Of a stretch of DNA of 64,000 bases, positions 10,035 to 18,911 are shown one piece after another. Within the stretch, counting starts at the first letter, position 1. Each line of letters begins with the position of its first letter. The notes under the pieces were generated by a model. That model did not search any database. It was not told the DNA's origin and saw only the letters and a program-made list of their open reading frames with translations. The translations under genes were made by a program, and so were the position numbers. Source of the stretch: Pedobacter soli (GTDB taxonomy: Bacteria; Bacteroidota; Bacteroidia; Sphingobacteriales; Sphingobacteriaceae). The stretch spans positions 133,266-197,265 of the forward strand of contig NZ_FMZH01000009.1 in assembly GCF_900101435.1 (NCBI RefSeq), given 5' to 3'.

Positions 10035-10230
10035 TTTATTGGTTAATGGTTTATAGTCAATAGTTCATAGCCTAATCAGACTGATAACTGAAAATTGCCA
10101 ACTGCAAACTGCCAACTGAGACCATTGACTATTGATAATTGGTATTTGGTAATTGAATATTGGTCATTGGTTATTGTTTTTTGATTATTGCTAATTGGTT
10201 ATTTACTAATGCAGAAACTTTGTATTTTGG
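10035..10230. repeat. Intergenic degenerate TTGGT/CAGTT-type repeat
   Basis: This spacer is built of short imperfect units such as ATTGACTATTGATAATTGGT and GCCAACTGCAAACTGCCAAC. The same vocabulary recurs near 12716-12895, 34500-34540, 45355-45390, 58205-58285 and 63415-63625. No reading frame is supported. Confidence 0.55.
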
Positions 10231-10234
10231 GGCT

Positions 10235-11053
10235 ATGAAAAACATATATCGGCCATTATTACTTGTTGCATTGCTTTTTAGCGGCTGCTCGCCTAAAATA
10301 GGAGCAGGTTCTGCAACAAAAAGTTCAAACCGTTTAAGGGTAATGAGTTATAACATCCATCACTGTAATCCGCCTACCAAAGAAAAAGCGGGTACTATTG
10401 ATGTAAATGCGATAGCCAAAGCCATTTCAGCGCAGCATCCCGATTTGATTGCCCTGCAGGAAGTTGATGTAAATACCAAACGTTCGGGTAACATCAATCA
10501 GGCTGTTTTGCTTGCACAAAAATTAAAAATGAATTTCTATTTCGCAAAAGCCATTGATCATGATGGGGGAGATTATGGTGTAGCCATCCTTTCCCGGTTT
10601 CCGCTTTCGGCACAAAAAACGTATAAACTGCCTAAAAATAACAGTGCCCGTGCCGAGCAGCGCGTGCTTGCCATAGCCACTGTAGAAATAGCTAAAGGGA
10701 AATTTATCCGCTTTGCGTCTACACATTTAGATGCCGAGCGTGCTGAAGAAAACAGGGTAATGCAGGTGAAAGAAATAGTGAAACTAGCCGCTGCAGAAAC
10801 TTTGCCATTCCTCATTGCGGGCGATTTAAATGCTGCACCTGGTTCGGAACCTATAAAACTATTCGATGCACCGTTTACGCGGAGCTGCAGCAGTTGTGGC
10901 TTTACCATTCCGGTAATTAATCCCAAAACAACGATCGATCACATTGCCTTTAAAAAAGGAAACCCATTTAATGTCATTTATCATGAAGTGGTAAAAGAAA
11001 GGTACGCATCCGATCATTTACCCATTCTATCGGTTATTGATTTAAACGATTAA
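10235..11053 (+). CDS. Secreted endonuclease/exonuclease/phosphatase (EEP) family lipoprotein
   Basis: A 272-residue EEP-fold protein. The ATG at 10235 gives a lipoprotein signal, MKNIYRPLLLVALLFSGC, with the acylated Cys at 18; an upstream TTG-type extension would bury it. The metal and catalytic motifs appear in order: MSYNIHHC, IALQEVDV, GVAILSRFPL, STHLDAE, AGDLNAAPGS and the final YASDHLPIL. The family includes DNases, sphingomyelinases and sugar/lipid phosphatases, so the substrate is open. Envelope location is predicted from the lipobox. It stands alone in its transcription unit. Confidence 0.88.
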   Translation: MKNIYRPLLLVALLFSGCSPKIGAGSATKSSNRLRVMSYNIHHCNPPTKEKAGTIDVNAIAKAISAQHPDLIALQEVDVNTKRSGNINQAVLLAQKLKMNFYFAKAIDHDGGDYGVAILSRFPLSAQKTYKLPKNNSARAEQRVLAIATVEIAKGKFIRFASTHLDAERAEENRVMQVKEIVKLAAAETLPFLIAGDLNAAPGSEPIKLFDAPFTRSCSSCGFTIPVINPKTTIDHIAFKKGNPFNVIYHEVVKERYASDHLPILSVIDLND

Positions 11054-11180
11054 TTTTTACAGCATCGTACCGGCAGCTTTTTCATGATCTGGTGAAGCTA
11101 CCGGAATTATTTAGCTGGCTTTCGTCAAGTAGCTGCAAGAATACCTTTTCTACAGAAAAGCAGGTTAATAATGCTTAATT

Positions 11181-12386
11181 TTGGTGCTTTTATTAAAATT
11201 TGAGCTTTTGCATCCCATTTTCCTTGCCGTTATCGGTGCAATTTTTATTTTTTCAGTGGTTGTGGTTAAACTGTTGCTTTATGGGCGCGATAAGTTTTAC
11301 CTCAATTTTTTGCTGTCGATGGCCATTGCAGGTATGGCCTGGTATGGCCTGATTTATCTTTTAACCAATTCAGGGCTGATTAAAGATTATCCCTACTTGT
11401 TTAATAAAGGATTACCTTTTTATTATACTGTTGCACCATGTTTGTACCTCTATTTTCGGGGTTCTTTGAACAAGGAGCACGCCATTTTTAAGCCATCGCA
11501 CCTATTCCATTTTCTGATTGCTATTCCCGCAGTCATTTCCATTATCCCCTACAACATGCTGAGTTATGCCGGGCAGCACGAGGTGGTAAGCAGGGTAGTG
11601 GCCGATGTGGAATTTGCATTTTCAGACAGCGAATATATTGTAGAGCCCTGGCACTGGTATGCTTTTCCTTTCTCAGCCCTTATTTATACCCTTTTACAGA
11701 TCAGGCTGGCCTATCGGGCTTCTAAGGTGCCTGGTCAAAACAAGCAAACCATTAACTGGATCTATTTTTTTAGTGCAGTTTGCTTCGTCATTTTTGCGGG
11801 TATGCTACTTATTAATGTCTCGATTTTACAAAACAGGAGCCATATCTGGTCTATTTTACATGAAGGATCGATCGTCATATTTTTATGTTGCTGTTTGCTG
11901 GTTTTGAGTTTTATGTTTTTTTTTAATCCCGAACTCATTTATGGGTTTACTAAAAAAGCAGTATTAGCTGAGGTAAAAGCACCAACCGATACCTTGCCTG
12001 TGGCCGATGAAAAAGCCAGGCCTAAAATTGTGGATACCCACCTGGCTGAACAGGTAACACTAGCGATTAAAGAGCAGGAGCTTTTCAGAAGGCCCGGACT
12101 TAACCTGAGCGAGCTGGCTTCGGCATTGGAAATTCAGAACCACAAACTTTCTGAACTTTTCAATAACCATTACCAGCTTAATTTCAGTACCTACATCAAT
12201 AACTTGCGTATCGAATATATAAAGGCCAGATTAGATCAGGGCGATTGGAAACAGTTCACCCTGGAAGCCATTGCCCTGGATGCAGGTTTCTCTTCGCGCA
12301 ATACTTTTTTTAATGCTTTTAAGAAAGTGATGCACACTACGCCATCGGCTTACCTTGCTACTTTGAAGGATGAAAAAAGCCTGTAA
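11181..12386 (+). CDS. Membrane-anchored AraC-family regulator
   Basis: About 401 residues. The N-terminal 255 residues hold roughly seven hydrophobic helices and no periplasmic sensor domain. After a linker (about 255-295) comes an AraC-type double helix-turn-helix, with LNLSELASALEIQNHKLSELFNNHY and then TLEAIALDAGFSSRNTFFNAFKKVMHTTPSAYL, the usual signature. This layout, a 7TM-like module fused to HTH_18, is common in Bacteroidota. There is no ATG at the expected position: the frame opens after a stop at 11169, with TTG at 11181 and GTG at 11184 the only early starts, so the exact start is uncertain. The ligand and targets are unknown. Confidence 0.85.
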   Translation: MVLLLKFELLHPIFLAVIGAIFIFSVVVVKLLLYGRDKFYLNFLLSMAIAGMAWYGLIYLLTNSGLIKDYPYLFNKGLPFYYTVAPCLYLYFRGSLNKEHAIFKPSHLFHFLIAIPAVISIIPYNMLSYAGQHEVVSRVVADVEFAFSDSEYIVEPWHWYAFPFSALIYTLLQIRLAYRASKVPGQNKQTINWIYFFSAVCFVIFAGMLLINVSILQNRSHIWSILHEGSIVIFLCCCLLVLSFMFFFNPELIYGFTKKAVLAEVKAPTDTLPVADEKARPKIVDTHLAEQVTLAIKEQELFRRPGLNLSELASALEIQNHKLSELFNNHYQLNFSTYINNLRIEYIKARLDQGDWKQFTLEAIALDAGFSSRNTFFNAFKKVMHTTPSAYLATLKDEKSL

Positions 12387-12510
12387 AATGTAACGGTTTA
12401 AGAAATTGATACATCTTCATCGCGGCCAAATACCATTAAAAACAATGGTTTGAGCAAATTTGCCTTGCATTCCTGAAACAGAATAAGGCTTGCGTATAAT
12501 TGATGATGCT

Positions 12511-12696
12511 ATGAATAAAAGAGAAAGTAGAACCGTGATGATTTTTACCCTTGCAGCGAGGAAATTTAATGAACTGGTAAATTTTATTGATCATGATGCC
12601 AAATCGCTAACCGTGCTTACGGCCGTAGAAACGATTTCGAGTGGAGCTGTTTTTCAGCAGGAAGCCGGTGCAGAAGTTTACCGGGATGGACAATAA
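12511..12696 (+). CDS. Small hypothetical protein
   Basis: A 61-residue frame starting at the ATG after a possible TTG seven codons earlier. No domain is recognised. It begins MNKRESRTVMIFTLAARKF and ends in an acidic, Glu/Gly-rich tail. It follows the AraC gene by 124 bases on the same strand. Composition is protein-like, but no motif confirms it. Confidence 0.4.
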   Translation: MNKRESRTVMIFTLAARKFNELVNFIDHDAKSLTVLTAVETISSGAVFQQEAGAEVYRDGQ

Positions 12697-12715
12697 TGGA
12701 ATGAACAAATTTCAA

Positions 12716-12895
12716 TAACCAATAATCAATTTTCAGTTGGCAGTTTTCAGTTGACAGTTTTCAGTTTGATTGCAGCTATGAACCATTAACTATTGACCAA
12801 TAATCAATTTTCAGTTAACAGTTTTCAGTTTGATTGCAGCCATGAACCATTAACTATTGACTAATGAACCAATGACTAATGAACCAATGACAAAT
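12716..12895. repeat. Tandem intergenic repeat of CAATTTTCAGTT units
   Basis: Two imperfect copies of a unit of about 65-80 bp lie head to tail. Each contains CAATAATCAATTTTCAGTT, then TTTTCAGTTTGATTGCAGC and ATGAACCATTAACTATTGAC. They are followed by shorter repeats of AATGAACCAATGAC. This is an expanded copy of the same dispersed intergenic sequence seen near 10.1, 45.4 and 63.5 kb. Confidence 0.7.
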
Positions 12896-12972
12896 GAACT
12901 ACTGAACGCCATTTTAAACCATTTACCCCATTAATCGTCAATTGTAAACTTGACAATAATCTAAATTTAATT

Positions 12973-13257
12973 ATGCCCTTACTTTTAACCCCTAATCTTG
13001 ATATTCTGGGTGCGATAAAACAACTTGACAGGTTGCTGAGCGAGATGAACATCGTGCCGGTGTTGGAATATAAAAACATCTGTTATCAACTGAAAATAGA
13101 TGGCAATCCGTTTATGACGATTACGCTTAGCGCCAATCACATTAGCTACGAGAAATTGTACCAACCAGAAAATAATGAAAAATTTAATCCTGCTTTTAAT
13201 CGCATAGCTACATTTATTTTCTCGTTGCGGGAGGTAGAAATTTTACAGGCCAGTTAA
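12973..13257 (+). CDS. Hypothetical protein
   Basis: A 94-residue soluble protein of unknown function with an ATG start and no signal peptide. The N-terminal half looks helical (DILGAIKQLDRLLSEMN) and is followed by short beta-like stretches (YQLKIDGNPFMTITLSANHISYEKL). No motif is recognised. It converges on the esterase gene at 13276 with only 18 bases between stop codons. Confidence 0.6.
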   Translation: MPLLLTPNLDILGAIKQLDRLLSEMNIVPVLEYKNICYQLKIDGNPFMTITLSANHISYEKLYQPENNEKFNPAFNRIATFIFSLREVEILQAS

Positions 13258-13275
13258 TGTTTATTAATCGTCTTT

Positions 13276-14076
13276 TTAAGGTTTTACCACGCTTTTAAAG
13301 AACTTTATAACTACTTTATTGGCTTCGGTAGGGTAAACATGGCCTCCCGGATGGACGTACAACACCACAGGACTTTGTTTAGCCGAAGGATATAATGTGG
13401 CGTATTGGTCGTAAGGTTCACCCTTATCATTGCAGCCATTTACCTGTAATATTTTATTACACATGGCCCTCTGCCAGGCAGTTTTTACCAGGTCATCCTG
13501 CTCGCCCATAATATGCATGGCAGGCTTAGGCTTTAACTGGCTGGCAACTTTTGGTGCCACAGCAGCAGAGGGCGCAAAGGCTGCGAAAGTATCTCCACGG
13601 GTTGCCCAAAGCAAATAGGTAAAACCGCCGCCGTTAGAATGGCCTGTGGCGTAAATACGTTTGTTATCTACCCGATAATCTTGCTTGAGTGTTTTTAGCA
13701 TCGCATCAAAAAAGTGCAAATCACGGTCACCCATATCGCCAGGGGCTTTTTGCCAGCCCGGTAAGCGGCCGGCAGGGTCGGTTAATTGTCCGGGTGTATT
13801 AAGCCCTTGCGGATAAACAACAATGGCTTCAGGCCAGAGCTTTTCGAAGCCTCTGCTTCTGAACATATTGCCCATTGTACCACCATGACCATGGAAAACA
13901 AATATTACCGGACTATCTTTACTTTTTGCAGTTGCCGGCAGGTAAACCATTGCTTCACGCGAAGCATTGTCTACCGTCCATTTCATGATTTTAACTGGTG
14001 ACTCTTGCGCGCTGGAAATGATGGCCCAAATCATGATTAAGCCAATACACAAAATAGATTTACGAGGAAACCGCAT
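13276..14076 (-). CDS. Secreted PHB-depolymerase/feruloyl-esterase-like alpha/beta hydrolase
   Basis: A 266-residue secreted serine hydrolase of the LpqC/PHB-depolymerase type. A signal peptide ends near ISSAQ. The oxyanion segment is VFHGHGGTMG, the nucleophile elbow is ATGHSNGGGFTYLL, the acid is likely in MGEQDDLV and the histidine is in HPGGHVYP. Family members cleave esters of plant cell-wall phenolics or polyhydroxyalkanoates; which one applies here cannot be told. It is the last gene of a possible three-gene run after the GT39 and PAP2 genes, 59 bases downstream of GT39. Confidence 0.85.
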   Translation of the reverse strand: MRFPRKSILCIGLIMIWAIISSAQESPVKIMKWTVDNASREAMVYLPATAKSKDSPVIFVFHGHGGTMGNMFRSRGFEKLWPEAIVVYPQGLNTPGQLTDPAGRLPGWQKAPGDMGDRDLHFFDAMLKTLKQDYRVDNKRIYATGHSNGGGFTYLLWATRGDTFAAFAPSAAVAPKVASQLKPKPAMHIMGEQDDLVKTAWQRAMCNKILQVNGCNDKGEPYDQYATLYPSAKQSPVVLYVHPGGHVYPTEANKVVIKFFKSVVKP

Positions 14077-14135
14077 AACAGATTTGTTTATATTTTTTTT
14101 GACGGGTGCAAGTGGTTTTGGTTTAACCGGAAATT

Positions 14136-15659
14136 TTATTTACCCCGATAATCCATCAATAGAAAGATCAGGATATTCCGGACCGGTTTTCCATAGCGCA
14201 ATTGTGGAATGCTTACCGCTTTGGTAATTTTCCTGAACAAATGGCTGTATAGGGGATTTGGATCGCTAAAGTTGTTAGAAAAGGTAATGAAATAAGCATC
14301 ATCGCCGTTTTTTATTTGTTTGCGGTAGCGGTTAAGCCAGGCGTAGGTATGGATATCTTCCAGCTGGCCGATGGCAATGAAGTTTAGTCCCAATGGTTGG
14401 GCCACATAGTTATCGATATGCGCACCGGGGAACCATTTGTTGCTGATGATAAAAGAAGTACTTGAAATGCCAGCAGAAATATTTCGCTGACGAAAGTGAT
14501 TAAATTCATTTTTCAAGCCTTTCCAGCCATACATATCCAGCGTAAAATCGCCGCTGCCCAATGTTTCTTTGTCTTGTTTGCCGATTGTTCCGGGAAAATA
14601 ATTGACTAAAAGTATACCTGATGAAACGATCAGCGCTAAAAATATGCTTGCAGCATAAGCAAGTTTAAGCTGGAGACTACTTTTTACTGTATCTGCTGAA
14701 AAATGGCAGGCTGTAAGCATAATCAGTGCAATGTAAGCGGGCCCCGACCAATGAGGGAGGGTATCTCTAAATAAAGAGGTAAACAGCAATATAAGAATGA
14801 GCGGTATACTGGTAAAGATCAAGAGCCTGACTGTCTGAGTTTTAATAGTCGATTGCTTTCGGGAAATGGCAATTAGGGCCATAAAGATTAATAGGTAATT
14901 AATGGGGTTGTTGTACAATATACTTCCCAATAGCTCGCGCGCAAAACCCAGCAGGTGGATGCCATGATTAAGCGTTACCCTGCTGCTATGAAAGCTATAG
15001 GTGATGAATTTGTTGTGAATATTCCAGATTAAAACCGGCGAAACAATGACTGCTGTTATCAAGCCGGCAAGATAAAAATACCTATTGAGCAGTAACTTAC
15101 GGTATGTGGTTATCGCATATAAAAGTAAGCCAAACCACAAGAAAATGCCATGCACCTTACTCATGGTGCACAATCCGGCCACAACTCCGAATAAAATGAG
15201 GTTTAGGTTTAATCTGCTTCTGGTGATGTTTGGTGATGTACTGGCTATCAATAACCCAATTCCAATCAGCCAAAAAAAGATTTGAGGCGCATCTGGCAGG
15301 ATAAACAGGCCTGCTATCACACTGCAATAAACAGAAGCGGTAAACAAAAGGGCGGCAATAAAACCTGCCGTTTCATCTTTTAATTTGCGTACGATGTTAA
15401 ATATCAAAAGCGTATTTATTGCGGCAAGTATAATGGGGCCAAGCCTTACAAAAAATGCATCGGTAAAATGTAAATTAAAAGTTGTTAACCTGATGAGCAG
15501 GGCAACCATTGGCGGGTGATCGAAATAGTTCCATTGCAGGTGGTGGGCATAAGATAAATAATATACTTCATCGTTGCCTAAATCAACAGCTATGGCTGCA
15601 ATACATCTGATTAACGTAGCCGTAAAGATTAAGATAATCAGTTTCGTTTTTATGGTCAT
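14136..15659 (-). CDS. GT39-family (ArnT/PMT-like) membrane glycosyltransferase
   Basis: A 507-residue integral membrane protein with about eleven hydrophobic segments. The early motif LGNDEVYYLSYAHHLQWNYFDHPPMVALL, seen in the first 55 residues, holds the acidic and HPP residues of the PMT_2/ArnT group, which use polyprenyl-phosphate sugars. The C-terminal third is a soluble periplasmic-like region. Its start lies 6 bases after the stop of the PAP2 gene, so they are translated from one message. Sugar transfer to lipid A or another envelope acceptor is inferred from family and neighbour. Confidence 0.87.
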   Translation of the reverse strand: MTIKTKLIILIFTATLIRCIAAIAVDLGNDEVYYLSYAHHLQWNYFDHPPMVALLIRLTTFNLHFTDAFFVRLGPIILAAINTLLIFNIVRKLKDETAGFIAALLFTASVYCSVIAGLFILPDAPQIFFWLIGIGLLIASTSPNITRSRLNLNLILFGVVAGLCTMSKVHGIFLWFGLLLYAITTYRKLLLNRYFYLAGLITAVIVSPVLIWNIHNKFITYSFHSSRVTLNHGIHLLGFARELLGSILYNNPINYLLIFMALIAISRKQSTIKTQTVRLLIFTSIPLILILLFTSLFRDTLPHWSGPAYIALIMLTACHFSADTVKSSLQLKLAYAASIFLALIVSSGILLVNYFPGTIGKQDKETLGSGDFTLDMYGWKGLKNEFNHFRQRNISAGISSTSFIISNKWFPGAHIDNYVAQPLGLNFIAIGQLEDIHTYAWLNRYRKQIKNGDDAYFITFSNNFSDPNPLYSHLFRKITKAVSIPQLRYGKPVRNILIFLLMDYRGK

Positions 15660-15665
15660 GTAAGT

Positions 15666-16355
15666 TTATTCGGCAAAAAGCGAAGCAGCAGGTTGGGCGT
15701 TTTTTCGGCTACCGAAGCCAGGTAAAACAATTTTTTTGTCTTTTAATAGTACGATTGCGATTAAACCAAAAGCAATTCCAATTGCCATGGCTGTCCATAC
15801 ATCGAGTGGAAAATGCTCGCCGGTATACACACGCGAAAATCCAACTAATAAAGCGCCAATAAAAAGCAGGATAGTGGGGATAGTTCTTTTAAAACGACTG
15901 GCCAGTATGGTTGCCAGTGCAAATGCGGATGTGGTGTGACCGGATGGGAAGCTGTTATTTCCTGCGCAGCTCGTTTTAAAAAAATCGAGGTAAAATGGAA
16001 TGTTACTGCTTTCGAAGTATATTCTTGGGCGTGGAGCAAAAATAAGATGCTTAAGCGTTTGGGCGAAAAGTCCTGAAGTAAGGTATGCCAGGAGTACGCA
16101 TAATGCGAGATTACGTTGTTTGGTAAACAGCAATATGGCGCATACTACCAACGAACAGGTACCATCGCCCAGAAAGGTATAACGGGCAAAGAAAAAATCC
16201 ATAGTTTGAGTGTGAAACTGGTTAAGTGCTATAAAACTATCAGCTTTAGTTACGCAGGCCAGCATTAATCCGCTAAGTGCCAGAAAAGACAGGCAAAGCA
16301 AATAGAAAAGGCGGTTATTTTCAGTTGCTTTATTTACAGGGCTTATCGTCATCAT
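15666..16355 (-). CDS. PAP2-superfamily membrane phosphatase
   Basis: A 229-residue membrane phosphatase with six hydrophobic segments and the three PAP2 signatures in order: KHLIFAPRP, PSGHTTSAFA and SRVYTGEHFPLDV. Such enzymes dephosphorylate undecaprenyl pyrophosphate, phosphatidylglycerol phosphate or lipid A. The ATG at 16355 is chosen over a TTG ten codons upstream. Tight coupling to the GT39 gene points to a polyprenyl-phosphate or lipid A role; this is inference. It is one of two PAP2 genes in the window. Confidence 0.9.
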   Translation of the reverse strand: MMTISPVNKATENNRLFYLLCLSFLALSGLMLACVTKADSFIALNQFHTQTMDFFFARYTFLGDGTCSLVVCAILLFTKQRNLALCVLLAYLTSGLFAQTLKHLIFAPRPRIYFESSNIPFYLDFFKTSCAGNNSFPSGHTTSAFALATILASRFKRTIPTILLFIGALLVGFSRVYTGEHFPLDVWTAMAIGIAFGLIAIVLLKDKKIVLPGFGSRKNAQPAASLFAE

Positions 16356-16449
16356 ATTGTAAAGATAGCCCTGCTGTAAAATCAAATTGTTAGTGCTATA
16401 TTACGATATTATAAAATAGTTTTAATTCCATTAACCAGTAGTTAGGCGG

Positions 16450-16695
16450 TTAAATCAAGGCTACTTTAAGGCTGAAATCTTCTTTAGTAAGCTTGCCTTT
16501 CCTTAGCTGACTAATGTATTTTAAAACTGTTAGCCGGTCTATTTCATTGCGGTAGCTTTCGCGTTCCTCAGGTGTTTGGGGGCTGTTTTGCAGTTTTATG
16601 TGGATGGAATAACGCGAAATTTCTTCCTCCAGCCTGTCGAACGGACAGTTGAAAAATTCTTCAAAACCAAATCTGGAAAAATTGATACGAACCAT
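16450..16695 (-). CDS. Small hypothetical protein
   Basis: An 81-residue protein with no recognised domain. The start is taken at the ATG giving MVRINFSRFGFEEFFNCPFDRLEEE; a TTG lies 11 codons upstream. It is charged, probably helical (PQTPEERESYRNEIDRLTVLKYISQL), and lacks membrane segments. It lies alone between the PAP2 gene and the broken GNAT gene, both also on the minus strand. Confidence 0.5.
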   Translation of the reverse strand: MVRINFSRFGFEEFFNCPFDRLEEEISRYSIHIKLQNSPQTPEERESYRNEIDRLTVLKYISQLRKGKLTKEDFSLKVALI

Positions 16696-16761
16696 AGGGT
16701 AATAATAGCTGCTTATTATTACCCTCAATTAAGTGGAATGTTAAATGATTGTTATATAGGT

Positions 16762-17283
16762 TTATTTAGCCATGTCATTTACAGGTAATTCGAATAAGCT
16801 TACGGCTGCATTGTGATAATGCGCGGGTAACTGATCGGTGTTTTTTAAATCGAAAAGCCCGAGGTAATCGAAACCCGATTTTTGATAGTGATTAATTAAT
16901 CCCTGGTTTTCACCTATTGTATCTAAACGGACAAAATCTTTATGGTGCGTTTTGGCATAAGCCTTAGCCTAGGTTACAATTGCGGTTACCAGGTTTTGTC
17001 CCCTAAAATCGGGATGGGTAGCAATGCGGTGAATGTAAACCGCAGGATCGGTATTTTTATCTTCCCATATTTGCGGATCGCTGAAAGTGGTCGCCCAAAC
17101 ACAGGCTACCTGGTCATCAATCAGCATTTTCCATTGCCTGAGTTCAGCTACTTCTGTTTCAATCAGTGCTTGTTCAAACTGAGGCCATTGCACAATGTAC
17201 TTCGTTTTCTGGAAAGCTGTAGCTATTTTGTAAAGTTCAAAAATTTGTTCAATATCATTTGGGGTACTGTTTAATATTTCCAT
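16762..17283 (-). pseudogene. PaiA-like GNAT N-acetyltransferase interrupted by an in-frame amber codon
   Basis: The frame from the ATG at 17283 reads as a GNAT acetyltransferase for 104 residues and then meets TAG at 16969-16971, inside the acetyl-CoA-binding region (IHRIATHPDFRGQNLVTAIVT then stop). Without any frame shift the same frame continues for 68 more residues, AKAYAKTHHKDFVRLDTIGE and INHYQKSGFDYLGLF, the normal second half of a GNAT domain, and ends at TAA 16762-16764. One base change, most simply TGG to TAG, would explain it. The start lies one base after the PaiB stop; paiA-paiB pairing is known from Bacillus subtilis. Loss of function, sequencing error or readthrough are all possible. 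Confidence 0.85.
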
Positions 17284-17284
17284 G

Positions 17285-17905
17285 TTATTTATCTTTTAGG
17301 GTTGCTTGTATATAGCTCGCAAGGTCATGCTCAACGGTATTATTACTGTTCCTCAATTGTGCAATAATACTTTCGCGCTCAGCCTGTGTTTTGTTCTGAC
17401 TTAATTTTTGTTGTCCCTGCAGGTCTGTTACTTCCAGTTCAAAAGCTACTATTCCTTTGATCATTTTGTTTTTAAAGGTATCGGCAAGGCTGTTCCACTG
17501 ATCCATATAATCCTTTTCGTAAACATTGATCATCTGCTCCAAAGCGTTTAGCTTCAAATTCTCATCATTAATCACCTTTGCCTTACCGTAGGCATGAACA
17601 GCGATATAATCCCAGGTGGGTACACTTTCACGTTTGCTGTAATGCGTAGGAGAGATGTAGGCGTGTGGCTCAGTAAATATGATCAGCGAGGTGTTTTGTT
17701 CAATGTAACGGGCCTGTTCATTGGCAATACTAAAATGCCCGCCAAGGATGAGTTTATCTGTACGCTGATCGACCACAAAAGGCAATTGCGTAGCTAAAGG
17801 GACCTGCTGATCGTTGTTTGTGATGATCGTTGCAAAGCTATAGCGCTGCATGAAAGCAATTTTTGCGGCTTCGCTTTCAAATTTATAACCGCTGGGTACA
17901 AACAT
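17285..17905 (-). CDS. paiB: PaiB-like FMN-binding regulator/split-barrel protein
   Basis: A 206-residue protein of the PaiB (FMN_bind_2) family, with the split beta-barrel flavin fold. It starts MFVPSGYKFE and shows FATIITNNDQQVPLATQLPFV, LGGHFSIANEQARYI, the AYISPTHYSKRESVPTWDY block and GIVAFELEVTDLQGQQKLSQNK, all family hallmarks. In Bacillus subtilis PaiB acts with the acetyltransferase PaiA in repression of sporulation and protease genes. Here it sits between an EamA transporter gene (26 bases upstream) and the broken GNAT gene (one base downstream), a probable operon. Confidence 0.88.
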   Translation of the reverse strand: MFVPSGYKFESEAAKIAFMQRYSFATIITNNDQQVPLATQLPFVVDQRTDKLILGGHFSIANEQARYIEQNTSLIIFTEPHAYISPTHYSKRESVPTWDYIAVHAYGKAKVINDENLKLNALEQMINVYEKDYMDQWNSLADTFKNKMIKGIVAFELEVTDLQGQQKLSQNKTQAERESIIAQLRNSNNTVEHDLASYIQATLKDK

Positions 17906-17931
17906 GTTTTTCTGTTTTAATAAAGAATTGA

Positions 17932-18819
17932 TTATTTAGCAAATTTCTTAGAGCCAGCCACACAAAGAATTACACCTATGGTAACACCTAGCATGCCTAA
18001 ACTTACATTTTCATGGAGGAGTGTAGCTGCAAGGCCCAATCCAAAAAAGGGCTGGAGCAGTTGCAACTGACCAACTGAGGCAATGCCTCCCTGCGCCAGG
18101 CCGCGGTACCAGAATATAAAGCCAATAAACATACTAAATAAGGCAATATAAGCCAAACTAAGCCAGGCACCGGTACTTACGGTAGAAAATGAGCTGGGTT
18201 GGTAAATAAACATAATCGGTAACATAATGGGAAGCGAAATAACCAACGCCCAGGAGATCACCTGCCAGCCACCAAGTGTTTTCGACAGCCGGGCACCTTC
18301 TGCATAGCCTAGTCCGCAGAGTACAATGCCAGCAAGCATTAACATATCGCCAATGGGCGAAGCGGTTAGCCCCTGGTAAATGGCATAGCCGATAACCAGG
18401 AGACTGCCCATAACCGAAAATAACCAGAATACCGGACGAGGGCGTTCGCCACCACGGAGGACTGCAAAGGAAGCCGTTACGATGGGCAATAAGGCTAGAA
18501 ATACCAATGAATGCGCCGAGGTAATGTGTTGTAGCGCCATGGCACTTAATAACGGGAAGCCAATAACGGCGCCCAAAGCAACAATTGCTAATGGGATATA
18601 CATGGCTTTCGCTGGGCGTTTTTCTTTAAAAATAATCAATACAGCAAGGGCCAGTAAGCCGGCTATTGAGGCGCGGGCAACAGTCACAAATACCGGATTA
18701 AGGTCTGTTACAGCCATCCGGGTTGCGGGCATTGAGCCACTAAAAATAAGAACGCCGATAAAGCCGTTAAGCCAGCCCCTCGAAACATTTTCTTTAAGTG
18801 TTATACTGGTATCTTCCAT
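17932..18819 (-). CDS. DMT-family (EamA) transporter
   Basis: A 295-residue inner-membrane protein with ten predicted helices in two EamA repeats, the first beginning GWLNGFIGVLIFSGSMPATRMAV. The family exports or imports small metabolites such as amino acids. It is first in a run with PaiB and the GNAT gene and is divergent from a MocR-type regulator, with 92 bases between starts. That layout suggests the run is the regulator's target and that the transported molecule is tied to PLP or amine metabolism; substrate is inference. Confidence 0.88.
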   Translation of the reverse strand: MEDTSITLKENVSRGWLNGFIGVLIFSGSMPATRMAVTDLNPVFVTVARASIAGLLALAVLIIFKEKRPAKAMYIPLAIVALGAVIGFPLLSAMALQHITSAHSLVFLALLPIVTASFAVLRGGERPRPVFWLFSVMGSLLVIGYAIYQGLTASPIGDMLMLAGIVLCGLGYAEGARLSKTLGGWQVISWALVISLPIMLPIMFIYQPSSFSTVSTGAWLSLAYIALFSMFIGFIFWYRGLAQGGIASVGQLQLLQPFFGLGLAATLLHENVSLGMLGVTIGVILCVAGSKKFAK

Positions 18820-18911
18820 TTCCTAAAAATTGATACACAAAACTGCAAAACTGGTGCTGATAAATACAGTATCAGTTTTGTATGTTTGTATGGATACAGT
18901 TTGCTTTTATT
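18820..18911. promoter_or_regulatory. Divergent operator region between eamA-paiB and MocR gene
   Basis: The 92-bp gap contains a near-palindrome: ATACACAAAACTG at 18833-18845 and CAGTTTTGTAT at 18873-18883 pair apart from a two-base difference. Related ATACAGT words occur at 18865-18870 and 18894-18900. MocR regulators usually bind repeated sites next to their own promoter, so this is the likely operator; binding is not shown. Confidence 0.45.

Noticed and set aside
11171-11203. ATG at 11171 as the start of the membrane AraC regulator
   Set aside because: It is in another frame and meets a stop after ten codons.
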